Source: UBA12088 sp964635195 (lineage in GTDB: Bacteria; Patescibacteriota; Minisyncoccia; Phycocordibacterales; UBA12088). Taken from it: 64,000 nt of DNA. The stretch lies in assembly GCA_964635195.1 (NCBI GenBank), contig CAZWNC010000004.1:1-64000 (forward strand), given 5' to 3'. The notes beneath the pieces are model-generated. The model was not told the origin of the DNA, made no database searches, and saw only the letters and a list, made by a program, of their open reading frames with translations. Positions 41,221 through 51,182 of the stretch are shown here, one piece after another. A program made the position numbers and the translations under genes. How positions within the stretch are numbered: the stretch's first letter is position 1; each line of letters begins with the position of its first letter.

Positions 41221-42330
41221 ATGCCGAAACATATATGCTTTTTTGGCATCTATGACCCCGAGTACTCGCGCAACAGGATACTGATGGAAGGTTTGCGACG
41301 CTCCGGTGTGCATGTGACCGAGTGTCGTATCGATCCGCGCGCGCATGGGCGTTTTCGGAAGTACTGGGTACTCTATAAAACATTTCGAGCACTCCCGAAT
41401 CGAAACTTTGCAGCGCTTATTGTCGCCTTTCCTGGGCAGTCAGTTGTTGTACTTGCCAAGATTCTCTATCGCGGTTTCATTATCTTCGATGCGTTCACAT
41501 CTGTATACGATACAGATGTGTGCGATAGAAAGCGGTACGGTCCATGCAGCATCGGTGCACTCTGGAGCCAGTTTCTTGACAGTCACAGCCTTCGTCTTGC
41601 AGACCATTGTCTGTGTGATACGGCGCAACATGTTAAGTATTTTCATGAACAGTATACTATTCCTCTCAACAAGTTCACCCGCGTGTTCGTCGGCGTAGAC
41701 CCTGAATGTTTTACCTCAGATCCCGATACACATCGTGCACCATCACCCAGGTTTGTTGTGCATTTTCACGGAACGTTTATTCCTCTGCAGGGCGTACCAT
41801 ACATTATGGACGCAGTGCGGTTACTGCGTGATCAGAAAAACATTTTCTTTCGTATCATCGGAGGGACAAATACTAGGGATTTAGATATCTACAAAGCATT
41901 CGTGGCGCGCGAAGGGTTAAGTGCACAGGTAGAGTTTATTGATAATGTACCACTCGGGGAGTTGGTCAGTTACATCCAGCAAGCCGATGTGGCCTTGGGT
42001 ATATTTGGAGATACGCAAAAAGCATTAAGGGTCATCCCTAACAAGGTTTTCGAATGTGCTGCTATGGGCAAACCAATCATTACAGCAGATACACCCGCGA
42101 TTCATGAAGCTTTCACAGATCGCAAGAATGTTATATTATGTAAACCTGCAAACTCGGGCGAGCTTGCACGTGCAATCTTGGAGTTGTTTCATGATGAAGT
42201 GCTACGTAACAAGATCAGTGAAGCGGCACGCACAACAGCACGCGACATGTTAACACCCAGGCATGTCGTTAATCCGTTGCTGGTAGTGCTGAAGAAATGC
42301 AATAATCTTAATCACGAACTGAGAGATTAA
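41221..42330 (+). CDS. GT4-family glycosyltransferase
   Basis: A 369-residue GT-B enzyme, MPKHICFFGIYDPEYSRNRI at the start. The donor domain includes VVHFHGTFIPLQGVPYIMDA, IIGGTNTRDLDIYK, VEFIDNVPLGELVSYI and VIPNKVFECAAMGKPIITAD. ATG at 41221 is chosen because the preceding in-frame residues (from 41170) overlap the methyltransferase gene. It is part of the same tight gene string. Confidence 0.9.
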   Translation: MPKHICFFGIYDPEYSRNRILMEGLRRSGVHVTECRIDPRAHGRFRKYWVLYKTFRALPNRNFAALIVAFPGQSVVVLAKILYRGFIIFDAFTSVYDTDVCDRKRYGPCSIGALWSQFLDSHSLRLADHCLCDTAQHVKYFHEQYTIPLNKFTRVFVGVDPECFTSDPDTHRAPSPRFVVHFHGTFIPLQGVPYIMDAVRLLRDQKNIFFRIIGGTNTRDLDIYKAFVAREGLSAQVEFIDNVPLGELVSYIQQADVALGIFGDTQKALRVIPNKVFECAAMGKPIITADTPAIHEAFTDRKNVILCKPANSGELARAILELFHDEVLRNKISEAARTTARDMLTPRHVVNPLLVVLKKCNNLNHELRD

Positions 42331-42431
42331 CTGCTTTAATCTGGGGATATCGTTGTACTCTCGGTACGCTTACTTTCTTACTCTCCAGTATCCTGTACCC
42401 GACCATTTTCCGCGCTCGAAGCGTTATGTGC

Positions 42432-42437
42432 TATAAT
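42432..42437 (+). promoter_or_regulatory. -10 TATAAT for the glycosyltransferase unit starting at 42515
   Basis: Perfect TATAAT about 77 nt before the ATG; the -35 region is weak. The leader is around 70 nt, unlike the leaderless genes nearby. The 42331-42514 stretch contains no gene I can support. Confidence 0.5.
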
Positions 42438-42514
42438 CAGCGTACTCTATATTATTTTGCTCTGAGTAAAAGGGCGTAGCTTGAAATCCTCCGCATGATA
42501 AGTCTTTACAGATT

Positions 42515-43717
42515 ATGAGAACAAAGCAGATTAACGATGGAATAGCGACAACGAAACAAGCATTGCACATATTCTGTGTAAACCACGATTGGCGTAACAT
42601 CTTTCAGAACAGCTTTCACGAGCTGCATGAAAAGTTGGAGCGAGACAGGATGAATGCGGACTTGAACTCATTCTTTTTCTTTTCCTACGCACACGTTCGC
42701 TATACCGTTCTTGATGGGCAGTACCGCACCGCTCACATCAAAACCTATCTGAAACATTGTAAGCCACTCCTGGATTTCACCTCGATAGTGCGCATACCCT
42801 ATGTGGCATGGAAGTACGGCGTACGACCCGATGTGTGGGTTGTAGGCGATTTTGGCGCAGTGTTGGGCGCATGGATCGCCAGGCATCTGTTTGGAGGTGT
42901 CCTTGTGATGAGTATCAATAACCAACCAACCATTTACGCTCGGACAAGAAAATTCGGAGCAGTTAAAGGGCTGTATATAGCATTACTGGAGCGTTGTTTC
43001 CATGGATTAGTTGACCACTATTTCACTATCAATCATACACTGCGCTCCTATCTCCTATCGATCGGGGTTACGTCGACACACGTGAGTGTGTTTTCCATGA
43101 ATACTATAGATCGTGACGCGAAGGACATAGAAGCGTCAAGGCAGGGAATCATACGTGCACAATACAACCTTTCAAAAGATACGAAAGTCTTGCTTACCGT
43201 GGCGCGTCTTGAAGCAGAGAAGAATTATCCGGAATTGCTTCGGCATTTTGCTGCTCTGGGACCCGGGTATGTCTTGTTTGCATTGGGACGTGGGAGCATG
43301 TTGGAAGAATTGCAGGAACAAGCACGGGGTCTCGGTGTGGCTGACAGAGTGTTTTTTCCCGGGTATGTGGAACGTAAGGACATTTGGAATTATTACCAAG
43401 ATGCCGATGTTTTTGTTCTTATTTCCAAAGCAGAGGCATTGGGGGTCGTTTTGTGGGAGGCAATGTACCTCAATGTTCCTGTGGTTGGAAGTAATGTGGA
43501 AGGCATACTTGAGTCATTGGGTGAGAACGGTGAACGGGGCTTGGTATGGAAGCACGGTGAGAGCAGTGAGCGTTTTTGTGAATTGATTTCCGAAGCTCTT
43601 AGCGATAGTGAAGAGCGGACGCGAATGCTCAAGGAAGCCAAGGACTATGTTGAGGCACAATTACGGAACACAACCACCATCAACAGTGTGTGGAAGATGG
43701 TACATTCAGGCACATGA
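42515..43717 (+). CDS. GT4-family glycosyltransferase
   Basis: A 400-residue GT-B protein. The N-terminal half is less typical, with IFCVNHDWRNIFQNSFHELH and a hydrophobic VVGDFGAVLGAWIARHLF. The donor domain is clear: KVLLTVARLEAEKNYPELLR, VLFALGRGSMLEEL, VFFPGYVERKD, and LISKAEALGVVLWEAMYLNV with the second E of the E-x7-E motif. It overlaps the next gene by ATGA (43714-43717). Confidence 0.9.
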   Translation: MRTKQINDGIATTKQALHIFCVNHDWRNIFQNSFHELHEKLERDRMNADLNSFFFFSYAHVRYTVLDGQYRTAHIKTYLKHCKPLLDFTSIVRIPYVAWKYGVRPDVWVVGDFGAVLGAWIARHLFGGVLVMSINNQPTIYARTRKFGAVKGLYIALLERCFHGLVDHYFTINHTLRSYLLSIGVTSTHVSVFSMNTIDRDAKDIEASRQGIIRAQYNLSKDTKVLLTVARLEAEKNYPELLRHFAALGPGYVLFALGRGSMLEELQEQARGLGVADRVFFPGYVERKDIWNYYQDADVFVLISKAEALGVVLWEAMYLNVPVVGSNVEGILESLGENGERGLVWKHGESSERFCELISEALSDSEERTRMLKEAKDYVEAQLRNTTTINSVWKMVHSGT

Positions 43718-44337
43718 GGATCAGCAAACATATTCCAAGCTTTTTGTTCATACTGCGAGCACGTCTCGCTAAAAAGAGCTTCGTATTCGAGTTCTACTGC
43801 AAAGAGAAGCGCACACTTGATCTTGGGTGTGGGGAAGGTGAGTTTCTCAAACACGACAAGGCGCACATGTGGGGAGTGGACACAAATACGCGCGTCATAG
43901 AGCGACTGCGTAAAGAAGGTTTTCATGCGGTAGAGGCAAGTGGTACAAAACTTCCATTTCCCGATGGCGACTTTGAGGTCGTACACTGCCACAACGTAAT
44001 AGAGCATGTTGATATTTCTTCCGCGTATACTTTACTCACCGAGTCTGCGCGCGTTTTGAAACAAGGTGGACACCTTGTGCTTGCCTCAGAGGTGGTAACC
44101 ACGAAGTTTTGGGACACCTTTGGTCATGTCAAACCCTATCCGCCCAAAGCAATTCTTAAACTTTTGCGTCCGGATAGCAGGGAAGAATTTGAAGGGTTGG
44201 ATTCTCTTGAACCCGTGGGTCTTTTCTACATTGGCGAGTATTATTCTTGGAAACCCCTGTACCTTCTTTCCGTATTCCTTGCATACCACATCCCTGTTCT
44301 TCGGAGAGAGTATTATTTGATACTTCGAAAAAAATGA
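43714..44337 (+). CDS. SAM-dependent methyltransferase
   Basis: A 207-residue class I methyltransferase: RTLDLGCGEGEFLK and WGVDTNTRVIERLR bind SAM, with FEVVHCHNVIEHVD as motif II and HLVLASEV after. ATG at 43714 overlaps the preceding stop as ATGA, showing translational coupling. It is the last gene before the first of the three paralogous membrane proteins. Confidence 0.88.
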   Translation: MRISKHIPSFLFILRARLAKKSFVFEFYCKEKRTLDLGCGEGEFLKHDKAHMWGVDTNTRVIERLRKEGFHAVEASGTKLPFPDGDFEVVHCHNVIEHVDISSAYTLLTESARVLKQGGHLVLASEVVTTKFWDTFGHVKPYPPKAILKLLRPDSREEFEGLDSLEPVGLFYIGEYYSWKPLYLLSVFLAYHIPVLRREYYLILRKK

Positions 44338-44353
44338 TGTTCCCACTACGTTC

Positions 44354-46027
44354 ATGAAGCTATTCTCATCTTTCAAACACGTACCCTTAGTCACACACCT
44401 TCGTCGTCATGGAAGCTTTTTAGTGCCCGCGCTCTTGTTGGTGGTATGGATCGCATTCCATATTCCAGGCATACAGTATGGAGCACAGCAACCACCCTTA
44501 CATATTACGCACGTGGGTGATGAACAGGTCTCTGTTAATAGCGCACTCCGTGTTTTGAACGAAAAGAACCCGCTGGCTTTTCGAAACCGAGAGATGCAAT
44601 ATTACGGCCCCATGTTTGTTGTTGCTGATCTGCCCGGAGTTGCAGCTGACTTTGTATGGAAGTATCTCACGGGAGTGGTACAGACCGCTGAAGAGTATAA
44701 ACGATACATCCTTTGGGATTGGGGTGGAATACTGCTTTGGATTCGTGCAACAGGACTCTTGTCCATGGCGTTCGGCTTAGTGGTACTGTACAAACTGTTC
44801 GATACGGTTACCCTTAATCCTACACGATCACGGTACCTTCCATACCTTGCACCGGTATTTGTTGGGATAAATTATTTTTACTTCCAGTACTCACATTTTG
44901 CGATCCACTGGTCATATGTTATTCCGTGCCTCTTTCTACAGCTCTATACACTGGTGCGTATCGTTGAGACAGACGGCTCTAAACGCTCACTCTGGGTTAT
45001 GCACGGAGTCGCGACGGCAGTATCGTTTGGGGTAAGTTACTTTAGCGTATTGTTCCTGAGTATGTGGCTCCCGGTCCTTTGGAGGATGTGGAAGGATAGG
45101 AACAGGCAATTGTTTCAAGGATTCCTTTACTTGGGTGGGTGGTTAAGTGTAGCATTTCTCCTAATTATTTGGTGGCATCCCCATGCTTTTTTCCGCATCA
45201 TAAGTTTTATGGGGATTGGTGAGCCCTTACACAACATCGGAGATGCGCAGAATCCATTCGTGCTCACTGATACCTCCTTTGATTTCTACCTCACCCAGCT
45301 TTTTGTTAACCAGATGCCGATAGTCATTGCCTTTCTTGCACTTGTCGCCTTGTTGTGGCGAAAGGGCATAGCAAGATCATGGGTGTTCTGGATGTTGCTC
45401 CTGCCAGGCATCATGAACTTCTTACTTTTTGCACCCGCTGCACATCATGAGGGGAGGTATAATTTGCCCACATTACTTTCTCTCATTCTGGCTTGTGTGT
45501 ATGCGTTTGTACTCTACTGCGAAGAGAAACCCTCTCAAATAAAAAGATATTCTCGCGTCGCCCTCAATACACTGTTCTCATGCTACGTTGTATTTCATCT
45601 TGTGCACGTTGGCTTATGGATACACATATTCGCGAAAGGTCCAGTGGAGCTCGAGGCGATACAGACCGCACTCGACCTACAGGGGTCGGGTTCATCGGTC
45701 CTTATCGTGAATATGTATCTTTTAGGACACCCTCATACAAAAGAAGCGTATCGCGCGTTTGCCAAATATTGGGGATTCGGAGATATTCCTCTTTATCGTG
45801 AGATGTATGCTACTCCCTTGCCTAACGATAGGGTACCGCTTGACGCACGGTATCTTTCCACAAAAGACTTTGAGAAGAACCCAAGCATCGTACAAGAATA
45901 CGATCACGTGTTGTTGCGTACTGAGCAGCGGAAGGGGGAGTGGAATCAGTTTACGTACTTTGATGAGAACATTCTTCGGAATTGGTTCTATCGTGACTTT
46001 TCTCCCACGTACGTGGTGGTGAAATAG
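44354..46027 (+). CDS. Multi-pass membrane protein, GT-C glycosyltransferase-like, paralog 1 of 3
   Basis: A 557-residue protein with about 10-11 transmembrane helices. After the first helix is a conserved outer loop, THVGDEQVSVNSALRVLNEK, then FRNREMQYYGPMF and ILWDWGGILLWIRATGLL. Further blocks are WWHPHAFFRIISFMGIGEP, HHEGRYNLPTLL and LGHPHTKEAYRAFA. The acidic GDE in the first outer loop is where GT-C enzymes (GT39/GT83 type) place their catalytic Asp, so it may transfer a sugar from polyprenyl phosphate on the outer face. The same blocks recur in the proteins at 54454 and 56072. It lies just upstream of a GtrA/GT2 pair. Confidence 0.82.
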   Translation: MKLFSSFKHVPLVTHLRRHGSFLVPALLLVVWIAFHIPGIQYGAQQPPLHITHVGDEQVSVNSALRVLNEKNPLAFRNREMQYYGPMFVVADLPGVAADFVWKYLTGVVQTAEEYKRYILWDWGGILLWIRATGLLSMAFGLVVLYKLFDTVTLNPTRSRYLPYLAPVFVGINYFYFQYSHFAIHWSYVIPCLFLQLYTLVRIVETDGSKRSLWVMHGVATAVSFGVSYFSVLFLSMWLPVLWRMWKDRNRQLFQGFLYLGGWLSVAFLLIIWWHPHAFFRIISFMGIGEPLHNIGDAQNPFVLTDTSFDFYLTQLFVNQMPIVIAFLALVALLWRKGIARSWVFWMLLLPGIMNFLLFAPAAHHEGRYNLPTLLSLILACVYAFVLYCEEKPSQIKRYSRVALNTLFSCYVVFHLVHVGLWIHIFAKGPVELEAIQTALDLQGSGSSVLIVNMYLLGHPHTKEAYRAFAKYWGFGDIPLYREMYATPLPNDRVPLDARYLSTKDFEKNPSIVQEYDHVLLRTEQRKGEWNQFTYFDENILRNWFYRDFSPTYVVVK

Positions 46028-46093
46028 TAGATGTCCGTTTTAATAACATTCCAGACAGTATTATACACAATGGTGAATAATGTTGAATGACAT

Positions 46094-46537
46094 ATGGTCA
46101 TACTACCGAACATACGACATGGTCGCAGAATTGCAAAATTTGCCATTTCCGGTGGTATATCCGCAGTGGTGAGTCTATCGACCCTGTGGGTGCTTACGGA
46201 ACAGGCGGGGGTCTATTATCTTCTATCCTCGTTCGTCGCATACTGTCTCTCCTTCTTTACGAATTTCTTTCTCCAAAAACTTTGGGCGTTTCGTGATCTG
46301 GAGCGCGAGAAGACTACGGTAAAAATGGGGCTGTTTTTAGCCAATTCCGTACTCAACCTTGCGTTGAATATCTTTTTGATGCATATGCTGGTAGACTACC
46401 TGCACGTGTGGTACCTTGTGGCACAGTGTATCGTGATCGGTACGCTTGCAATAATGAACTACACGATCTACCGTCTGTATATTTTCCGCCTGGTACTGCA
46501 GGAAGAAGGTGTTGTCGTACAGCAAAAAGACCAGTAA
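46094..46537 (+). CDS. GtrA family membrane protein, second copy
   Basis: A 147-residue four-helix protein with IAKFAISGGISAVVSLSTLW, LQKLWAFRDLEREKTTVKM and INYTIYRLYIF-type ends, matching the family. It is a distinct relative of the GtrA protein at 38058 and is followed after 3 nt by a GT2 gene with membrane helices, the classic gtrA-gtrB arrangement. It probably flips the polyprenyl-phosphate sugar made by that GT2. Confidence 0.9.
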   Translation: MVILPNIRHGRRIAKFAISGGISAVVSLSTLWVLTEQAGVYYLLSSFVAYCLSFFTNFFLQKLWAFRDLEREKTTVKMGLFLANSVLNLALNIFLMHMLVDYLHVWYLVAQCIVIGTLAIMNYTIYRLYIFRLVLQEEGVVVQQKDQ

Positions 46538-46540
46538 ACC

Positions 46541-47557
46541 ATGCCCCACAAACTTTCCATTATCCTTCCCGTGTACAATGAAGCAAAGAGCATCCCACAG
46601 CTCCTCGACGAACTTGAAGCCACACTAGAAGCACTACCCCACGCGTATGAAGTTATAGCGGTCAATGATGGGTCGCGAGATGAGAGTGTGCATGTCCTGC
46701 GTGAACATGCCAAGGTGCGCAAACACCTCAGGGTAATCGACTTTCGTGTAAATGCAGGACAGACCGCCGCACTGCGTGCCGGCATCGACCATGCGACAGG
46801 AACCATCCTTGTGCCCATGGACAGCGACCTCGAGAACGATCCTGCGGATATACCTCGCCTCCTCGACAAACTTGAAGAGGGGTACGATGTTGTGTCGGGG
46901 TGGCGCAAGGATAGGTGGCAGGGCAACGTACTTACACGTAAGATGCCATCGTATATTGCGAACAAGCTCATCTCGCACCTCACGAAAACACACCTCAATG
47001 ACTATGGTTGCACGCTGAAGGCGTATCGGGCGGATATTTTGCAAGGCACACTGCTCTACGGGGAGATGCACCGTTTCATTCCCGCGTACGCGTCGTGGCG
47101 CGGCGCACGGGTTGCGGAGATAGAGGTGAACCACCGTCCGCGCAAGCATGGCAAAAGCAACTACGGCATCTCGCGGACGTTCCGAGTACTCTTGGACCTT
47201 GTCCTCCTGCGCTTCCTCCACCGATACATGAATCGGCCGATCCACTTTTTCGGCATGGTTGGCTTTTTATCCCTCGGACTGGGTATGCTTTCGGGAACGG
47301 CTGGCATATACTTGCGGCTCTTTCATCACATGAGTCTTATCTCAACACCACTTCCGACCCTGTCAGCTCTGTTTGTTATCGTTGGTGTGCAATTCATCGG
47401 TATGGGTATTCTTGCCGAAATCTTGATGCGTATTTACTACGAATCGCAGAATAAAGCGCCGTACGTGGTGCGAGAGAAGATCAATTTTCATCGAGCGGGT
47501 GATGCTACCCCGGAGCGTGTAATGCCCGACACGGTGCAAAAGGAAAGCCGCACGTAA
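46541..47557 (+). CDS. GT2-family polyprenyl-phosphate glycosyltransferase with two C-terminal helices (GtrB/ArnC-like)
   Basis: A 338-residue GT-A enzyme: LSIILPVYNEAKSIPQLLDE, EVIAVNDGSRDESV, NAGQTAALRAGID, DSDLENDPADIP and NHRPRKHGKSNYGISRT are all typical GtrB/ArnC/DPM family blocks. Two transmembrane helices follow at about residues 232-257 and 270-292. It makes polyprenyl-phosphate-linked sugar in the cytoplasm for the GtrA flippase and outer GT-C enzymes. Confidence 0.93.
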   Translation: MPHKLSIILPVYNEAKSIPQLLDELEATLEALPHAYEVIAVNDGSRDESVHVLREHAKVRKHLRVIDFRVNAGQTAALRAGIDHATGTILVPMDSDLENDPADIPRLLDKLEEGYDVVSGWRKDRWQGNVLTRKMPSYIANKLISHLTKTHLNDYGCTLKAYRADILQGTLLYGEMHRFIPAYASWRGARVAEIEVNHRPRKHGKSNYGISRTFRVLLDLVLLRFLHRYMNRPIHFFGMVGFLSLGLGMLSGTAGIYLRLFHHMSLISTPLPTLSALFVIVGVQFIGMGILAEILMRIYYESQNKAPYVVREKINFHRAGDATPERVMPDTVQKESRT

Positions 47558-47588
47558 CCATCCTAGACGGCAGTACGGTAAACGGGCT

Positions 47589-49076
47589 CTACTCACGTTC
47601 CGCAAGTATTGCGGGTTCTTTGTGCGAGACTCTTGCACGAATGATGTCGAAAGCAACGAGAAAGAACGGAGCCGAGAGGATGAACACGAACGGTTCGATG
47701 GGGAGTCGGAAGCGGGGCAAGGCGAGCGGTCCGCTCAAGACTGCAAAGTAGCATGCTATGCCGAGACAGTAGAGTACGATGGTTGTCGCTTTATAACGGG
47801 GTATACTGCGCCAGAGGGCGAAGGCTCCCAGCATGCTCGACAGCAAGAATGTTACCCATAGTGCGAAGTTCGTAAGTGAGAGCAGGGCGCTCGCGTTGCG
47901 TTCGCGGACATACGACCACATTGTTTGTGGAAGGGAGATGTACTTTCCACTTCTGAGCGTAGCTACGACCTCGCGTGGCAAGATGTTGTAGTTACCGGTC
48001 GAGACGCCAAAGAGTATGGCGGTGTCACGGAAGCTGTCCACAAAGATGAGCGTTGATGAGCGCAGGAGGTGCCCCCACAGGTATTCCGGCAGATGCTCGG
48101 CAAAGTATGCATGTATTTCATGCTGTAGCGTCGCATGCGCGTCCAATTGCCGGAGCGGGAATTGCAGTCCGTTGGTGCGCTCCATGCCTCGGAGGAGGTG
48201 TTCAGGAATGAACTCCGCCCTTGCCTGTGCCACATCGATGTTACGGCTGTCTGATATGATCTGTGGTATGTAGAAGTACCACATGTTGATGGTGCCGGTT
48301 TGCGAGAACGATGCTTCATTGTAGACGACGATGTTGCGTACGAGCCACGGTGTCGCGATAAGCGCTGTGCCACAGAGGAACAAGAACCAGATGGCAAGCA
48401 GTCGCTTCCACGCCTGTACGCCTGCACGGAGAACCGAATATGATGCGATGCAAGAAATAAGGATGAACGCTAGCGGGAGCAAGATACCAATGACGCGTAT
48501 CAAAATCGCTACACCGATGAGCGTACCCACAAAGAATGCAACACGCTTTTGTCTATTGCCAAAGTGCAAGTCGAACCATAGATAGGTCGCAAGGAGGAGT
48601 AAAAAGATGAACAGGGTTTCGGACGCGATAATGGAGGTGTGGAACAAGAGCGAAGGATTTACGATAGAAAATGCGGCCGCAACGTATCCCGCGCGCGTAC
48701 TGTGCCACTGCGAGCCGATGAGGAAGACAAGGCCGGCAATACCCCCGAAAAGAAAACATTGCACAATCACGACCAAGACCGGTGAGGGGTACACGCCGAG
48801 TATGAGTGCCACGAAGAAGGGGTACCCAGGCACCCGAAAACTCTCCGGTATGTGTGGTGGTGCATGGGAGAGGGTAAACCCGCGACCTTCAAGGAGGTGT
48901 TCGGCGAGGTATATGTATTCTGCCGAATCTTCCTCACCGTCGATTACCGGATACGATGGACCGTGAGTCCCGAAAAAGAACGCGAGGAGAAAGTAGAGTA
49001 GGGCGACTAGAGTTCCCGTGGCAAACAGTATGAATACATTCCTGTGTTTGGTGATATAGGATATACTGTTCTTCAT
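47589..49076 (-). CDS. GT39/ArnT-like membrane glycosyltransferase
   Basis: A 495-residue protein with about 11 transmembrane helices. After the first helix (VFILFATGTLVALLYFLLAF) comes the outer-loop motif DGEEDSAEYIYLAEHLLEGR followed by GFTLSH, very like the D-x-x-Y-x-x-LA-x-x-L-x-G pattern of GT39/PMT_2 enzymes such as ArnT. Such enzymes use polyprenyl-phosphate sugars on the outer face. ATG at 49076 is chosen; the upstream in-frame sequence to 49364 is not protein-like and overlaps the asnB gene. Confidence 0.85.
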   Translation of the reverse strand: MKNSISYITKHRNVFILFATGTLVALLYFLLAFFFGTHGPSYPVIDGEEDSAEYIYLAEHLLEGRGFTLSHAPPHIPESFRVPGYPFFVALILGVYPSPVLVVIVQCFLFGGIAGLVFLIGSQWHSTRAGYVAAAFSIVNPSLLFHTSIIASETLFIFLLLLATYLWFDLHFGNRQKRVAFFVGTLIGVAILIRVIGILLPLAFILISCIASYSVLRAGVQAWKRLLAIWFLFLCGTALIATPWLVRNIVVYNEASFSQTGTINMWYFYIPQIISDSRNIDVAQARAEFIPEHLLRGMERTNGLQFPLRQLDAHATLQHEIHAYFAEHLPEYLWGHLLRSSTLIFVDSFRDTAILFGVSTGNYNILPREVVATLRSGKYISLPQTMWSYVRERNASALLSLTNFALWVTFLLSSMLGAFALWRSIPRYKATTIVLYCLGIACYFAVLSGPLALPRFRLPIEPFVFILSAPFFLVAFDIIRARVSHKEPAILAERE

Positions 49077-49200
49077 GCGCGTGGTGTGCTGTAGAAACAT
49101 CGTATGCTTGCGCGGTGGTCCGTAAACAGTACCATCCTCACATATCGCTTGGAGAAAGTCCAGCACGAACACACCAACATACACTAAGTAACACGATTCT

Positions 49201-51087
49201 ATGTGCGGAATAACAGGATATGCAGGTGTGGGAGACAAGAGCGTGCTTGCACGTATGAATGACACCCTTGAGCATCGGGGTCCTGATGATGCGGGCGTGC
49301 AGGTGTTTCCGACAAAAAAGATTTCCGGTAGCGTTGGTCTCGCGCAGCGACGGCTTTCCATCATCGATCTGTCCCCCGCAGGTCATCAGCCCATGAGTAA
49401 CGAAGAAGGGACCGTGTGGGTCGCGTTCAATGGGGAAGTGTACAATTTTGCGTCACTGCGTAGCTCGCTTACGCAGAAGCACACGTTCCGCGGAGGGAGT
49501 GATACGGAAGTGATCCTGCACCTCTATGAAGAGCTTGGGCCGAAGGTGTTTGCGGAGCTTGAGGGTATGTTTGCGATAGCACTCTTTGACACGAAAACCG
49601 AGCGTTTATATCTTGCGCGCGATAGGATGGGAAAAAAGCCGCTCTATTGGAGTGTACAGGGCAACACATTACTTTTTGGCTCGGAACTGAAGGCGCTCAT
49701 GGCGCACCCTGTCTTTAAAAAGGAGATTGACGTGTCTGCGGTCAACAAGTACTTCGCGTACGAGTACGTTCCGACGCCGCATACCATTTTTGCAGGCACC
49801 TATAAACTGGAACCGGGCACGTACCTCTCGTGGGATGGGGCGCGTGCGGAAAAGGAACGGTTCTGGAAGCCGACCTTTGCACCAAAGACGACCATGACCT
49901 TTGAAGCGGGTCTCGACGCCCTGGATACTGCGCTCTTGGAAGCCACGCGAACGCGACTCGTCGCGGATGTACCGCTTGGCATCTTTCTATCCGGGGGTAT
50001 CGACAGCAGTGCTATTGCCTACTACGCCGTGAAGGGAAGTGCGGGCGCGGTACAGACATTTTCGATAGGGTTTGAGGACACTTCGTTTGACGAATCAGCA
50101 TATGCCCAAACCGTCGCCCGTCACCTGGGCACCGAGCACCACTCCCATATTCTCCGCGAACGTGACTGTCTCGATATGGTACCCACCCTGGGTGCACTTC
50201 TCGACGAACCTGTTGCCGATGCCTCGATCGTACCGACCACGCTCCTTTCTCGCTTCACCCGTGAGCACGTGACGGTGGCATTGGGGGGCGATGGTGGTGA
50301 TGAGTTGTTCTGCGGATACGACACGTTTCTTGCAGAGCGGTACGTATCGCTCTACGAACGGGTACCGAGTGTACTCCGAGATGCGGTACGACGAATGGTC
50401 GGCACGCTTCCCACGTCCCACTCGAACATGAGTCTCGACTTCAAGCTCAAAAAGTTCACCCAAGGGTTCGATGGTGACCCGCGATACCGTCACCAGCGAT
50501 GGTTGGGCGCGTTTGATGCTGAGGAACGTGCGCAGTTATTTGCTCCATCCGTACGGAGCGAGATGCATGATGCTGTGGTGTATGAAGACATCGATAGGTA
50601 CCTTGGCGAGGTTGACTCTTCGGAACGGTATGATGTGTTGAGCTACCTCTACGAGCGCATGTACATGATGGATCAGGTGTTGGTGAAGGTCGATAGGGCG
50701 AGTATGGCGCATGCGCTTGAAGTGCGCGCACCGTTTCTTGACACCCGCGTCGTCGACCTCGCCAATCGCATGCCGACGTCATACAAGTTGCGCGGAACGA
50801 CCCGTAAGTACATACTGAAAAAGCTCATGGAAGGCAAGCTGCCGCATGATATCATTCACCGGAGGAAGAAAGGTTTCGGTATGCCGGTTGGGGCGTGGTT
50901 GCGAGGAGAATTACGACCGCTATTGCTTGAAACCTTGTCACCGGAAGCTGTGAGGCAGGTTGGGTTGTTCTCCATAGACTATGTGGAGCGGCTTAAAGAT
51001 GAGCATCTTAGCGGCACGCATGACCATCGCAAAAAACTCTGGACCCTGATGGTATTTGCTTTATGGTGGCACAAGTGGGTTAAGTAG
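49201..51087 (+). CDS. asnB: Asparagine synthase-type glutamine amidotransferase
   Basis: A 628-residue class II amidotransferase. Met-Cys-Gly (MCGITGY) provides the N-terminal Cys nucleophile, so the ATG at 49201 is fixed. The glutaminase domain has LEHRGPDDAG, RLSIIDLSPAGHQPMSN and FNGEVYNF; the synthetase domain has the PP-loop LSGGIDSSAI at about residues 264-273 and VALGGDGGDELF. Inside a surface-glycan region it may amidate a sugar acid (as the AsnB-type protein WbpS is thought to do) or simply make asparagine. It diverges from the GT39-like gene. Confidence 0.95.
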   Translation: MCGITGYAGVGDKSVLARMNDTLEHRGPDDAGVQVFPTKKISGSVGLAQRRLSIIDLSPAGHQPMSNEEGTVWVAFNGEVYNFASLRSSLTQKHTFRGGSDTEVILHLYEELGPKVFAELEGMFAIALFDTKTERLYLARDRMGKKPLYWSVQGNTLLFGSELKALMAHPVFKKEIDVSAVNKYFAYEYVPTPHTIFAGTYKLEPGTYLSWDGARAEKERFWKPTFAPKTTMTFEAGLDALDTALLEATRTRLVADVPLGIFLSGGIDSSAIAYYAVKGSAGAVQTFSIGFEDTSFDESAYAQTVARHLGTEHHSHILRERDCLDMVPTLGALLDEPVADASIVPTTLLSRFTREHVTVALGGDGGDELFCGYDTFLAERYVSLYERVPSVLRDAVRRMVGTLPTSHSNMSLDFKLKKFTQGFDGDPRYRHQRWLGAFDAEERAQLFAPSVRSEMHDAVVYEDIDRYLGEVDSSERYDVLSYLYERMYMMDQVLVKVDRASMAHALEVRAPFLDTRVVDLANRMPTSYKLRGTTRKYILKKLMEGKLPHDIIHRRKKGFGMPVGAWLRGELRPLLLETLSPEAVRQVGLFSIDYVERLKDEHLSGTHDHRKKLWTLMVFALWWHKWVK

Positions 51088-51182
51088 TGTGATGCATCAA
51101 GTGTAATGGTAGGGTTATAACATGATCATTGTGTGATGGGATTGAAAACAACCTGATATCTGGCGTAAATACATACACATCC

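Noticed and set aside
42331..42514. Possible small gene between glycosyltransferases
   Set aside because: No start with a ribosome site and no protein-like frame; contains only a promoter.
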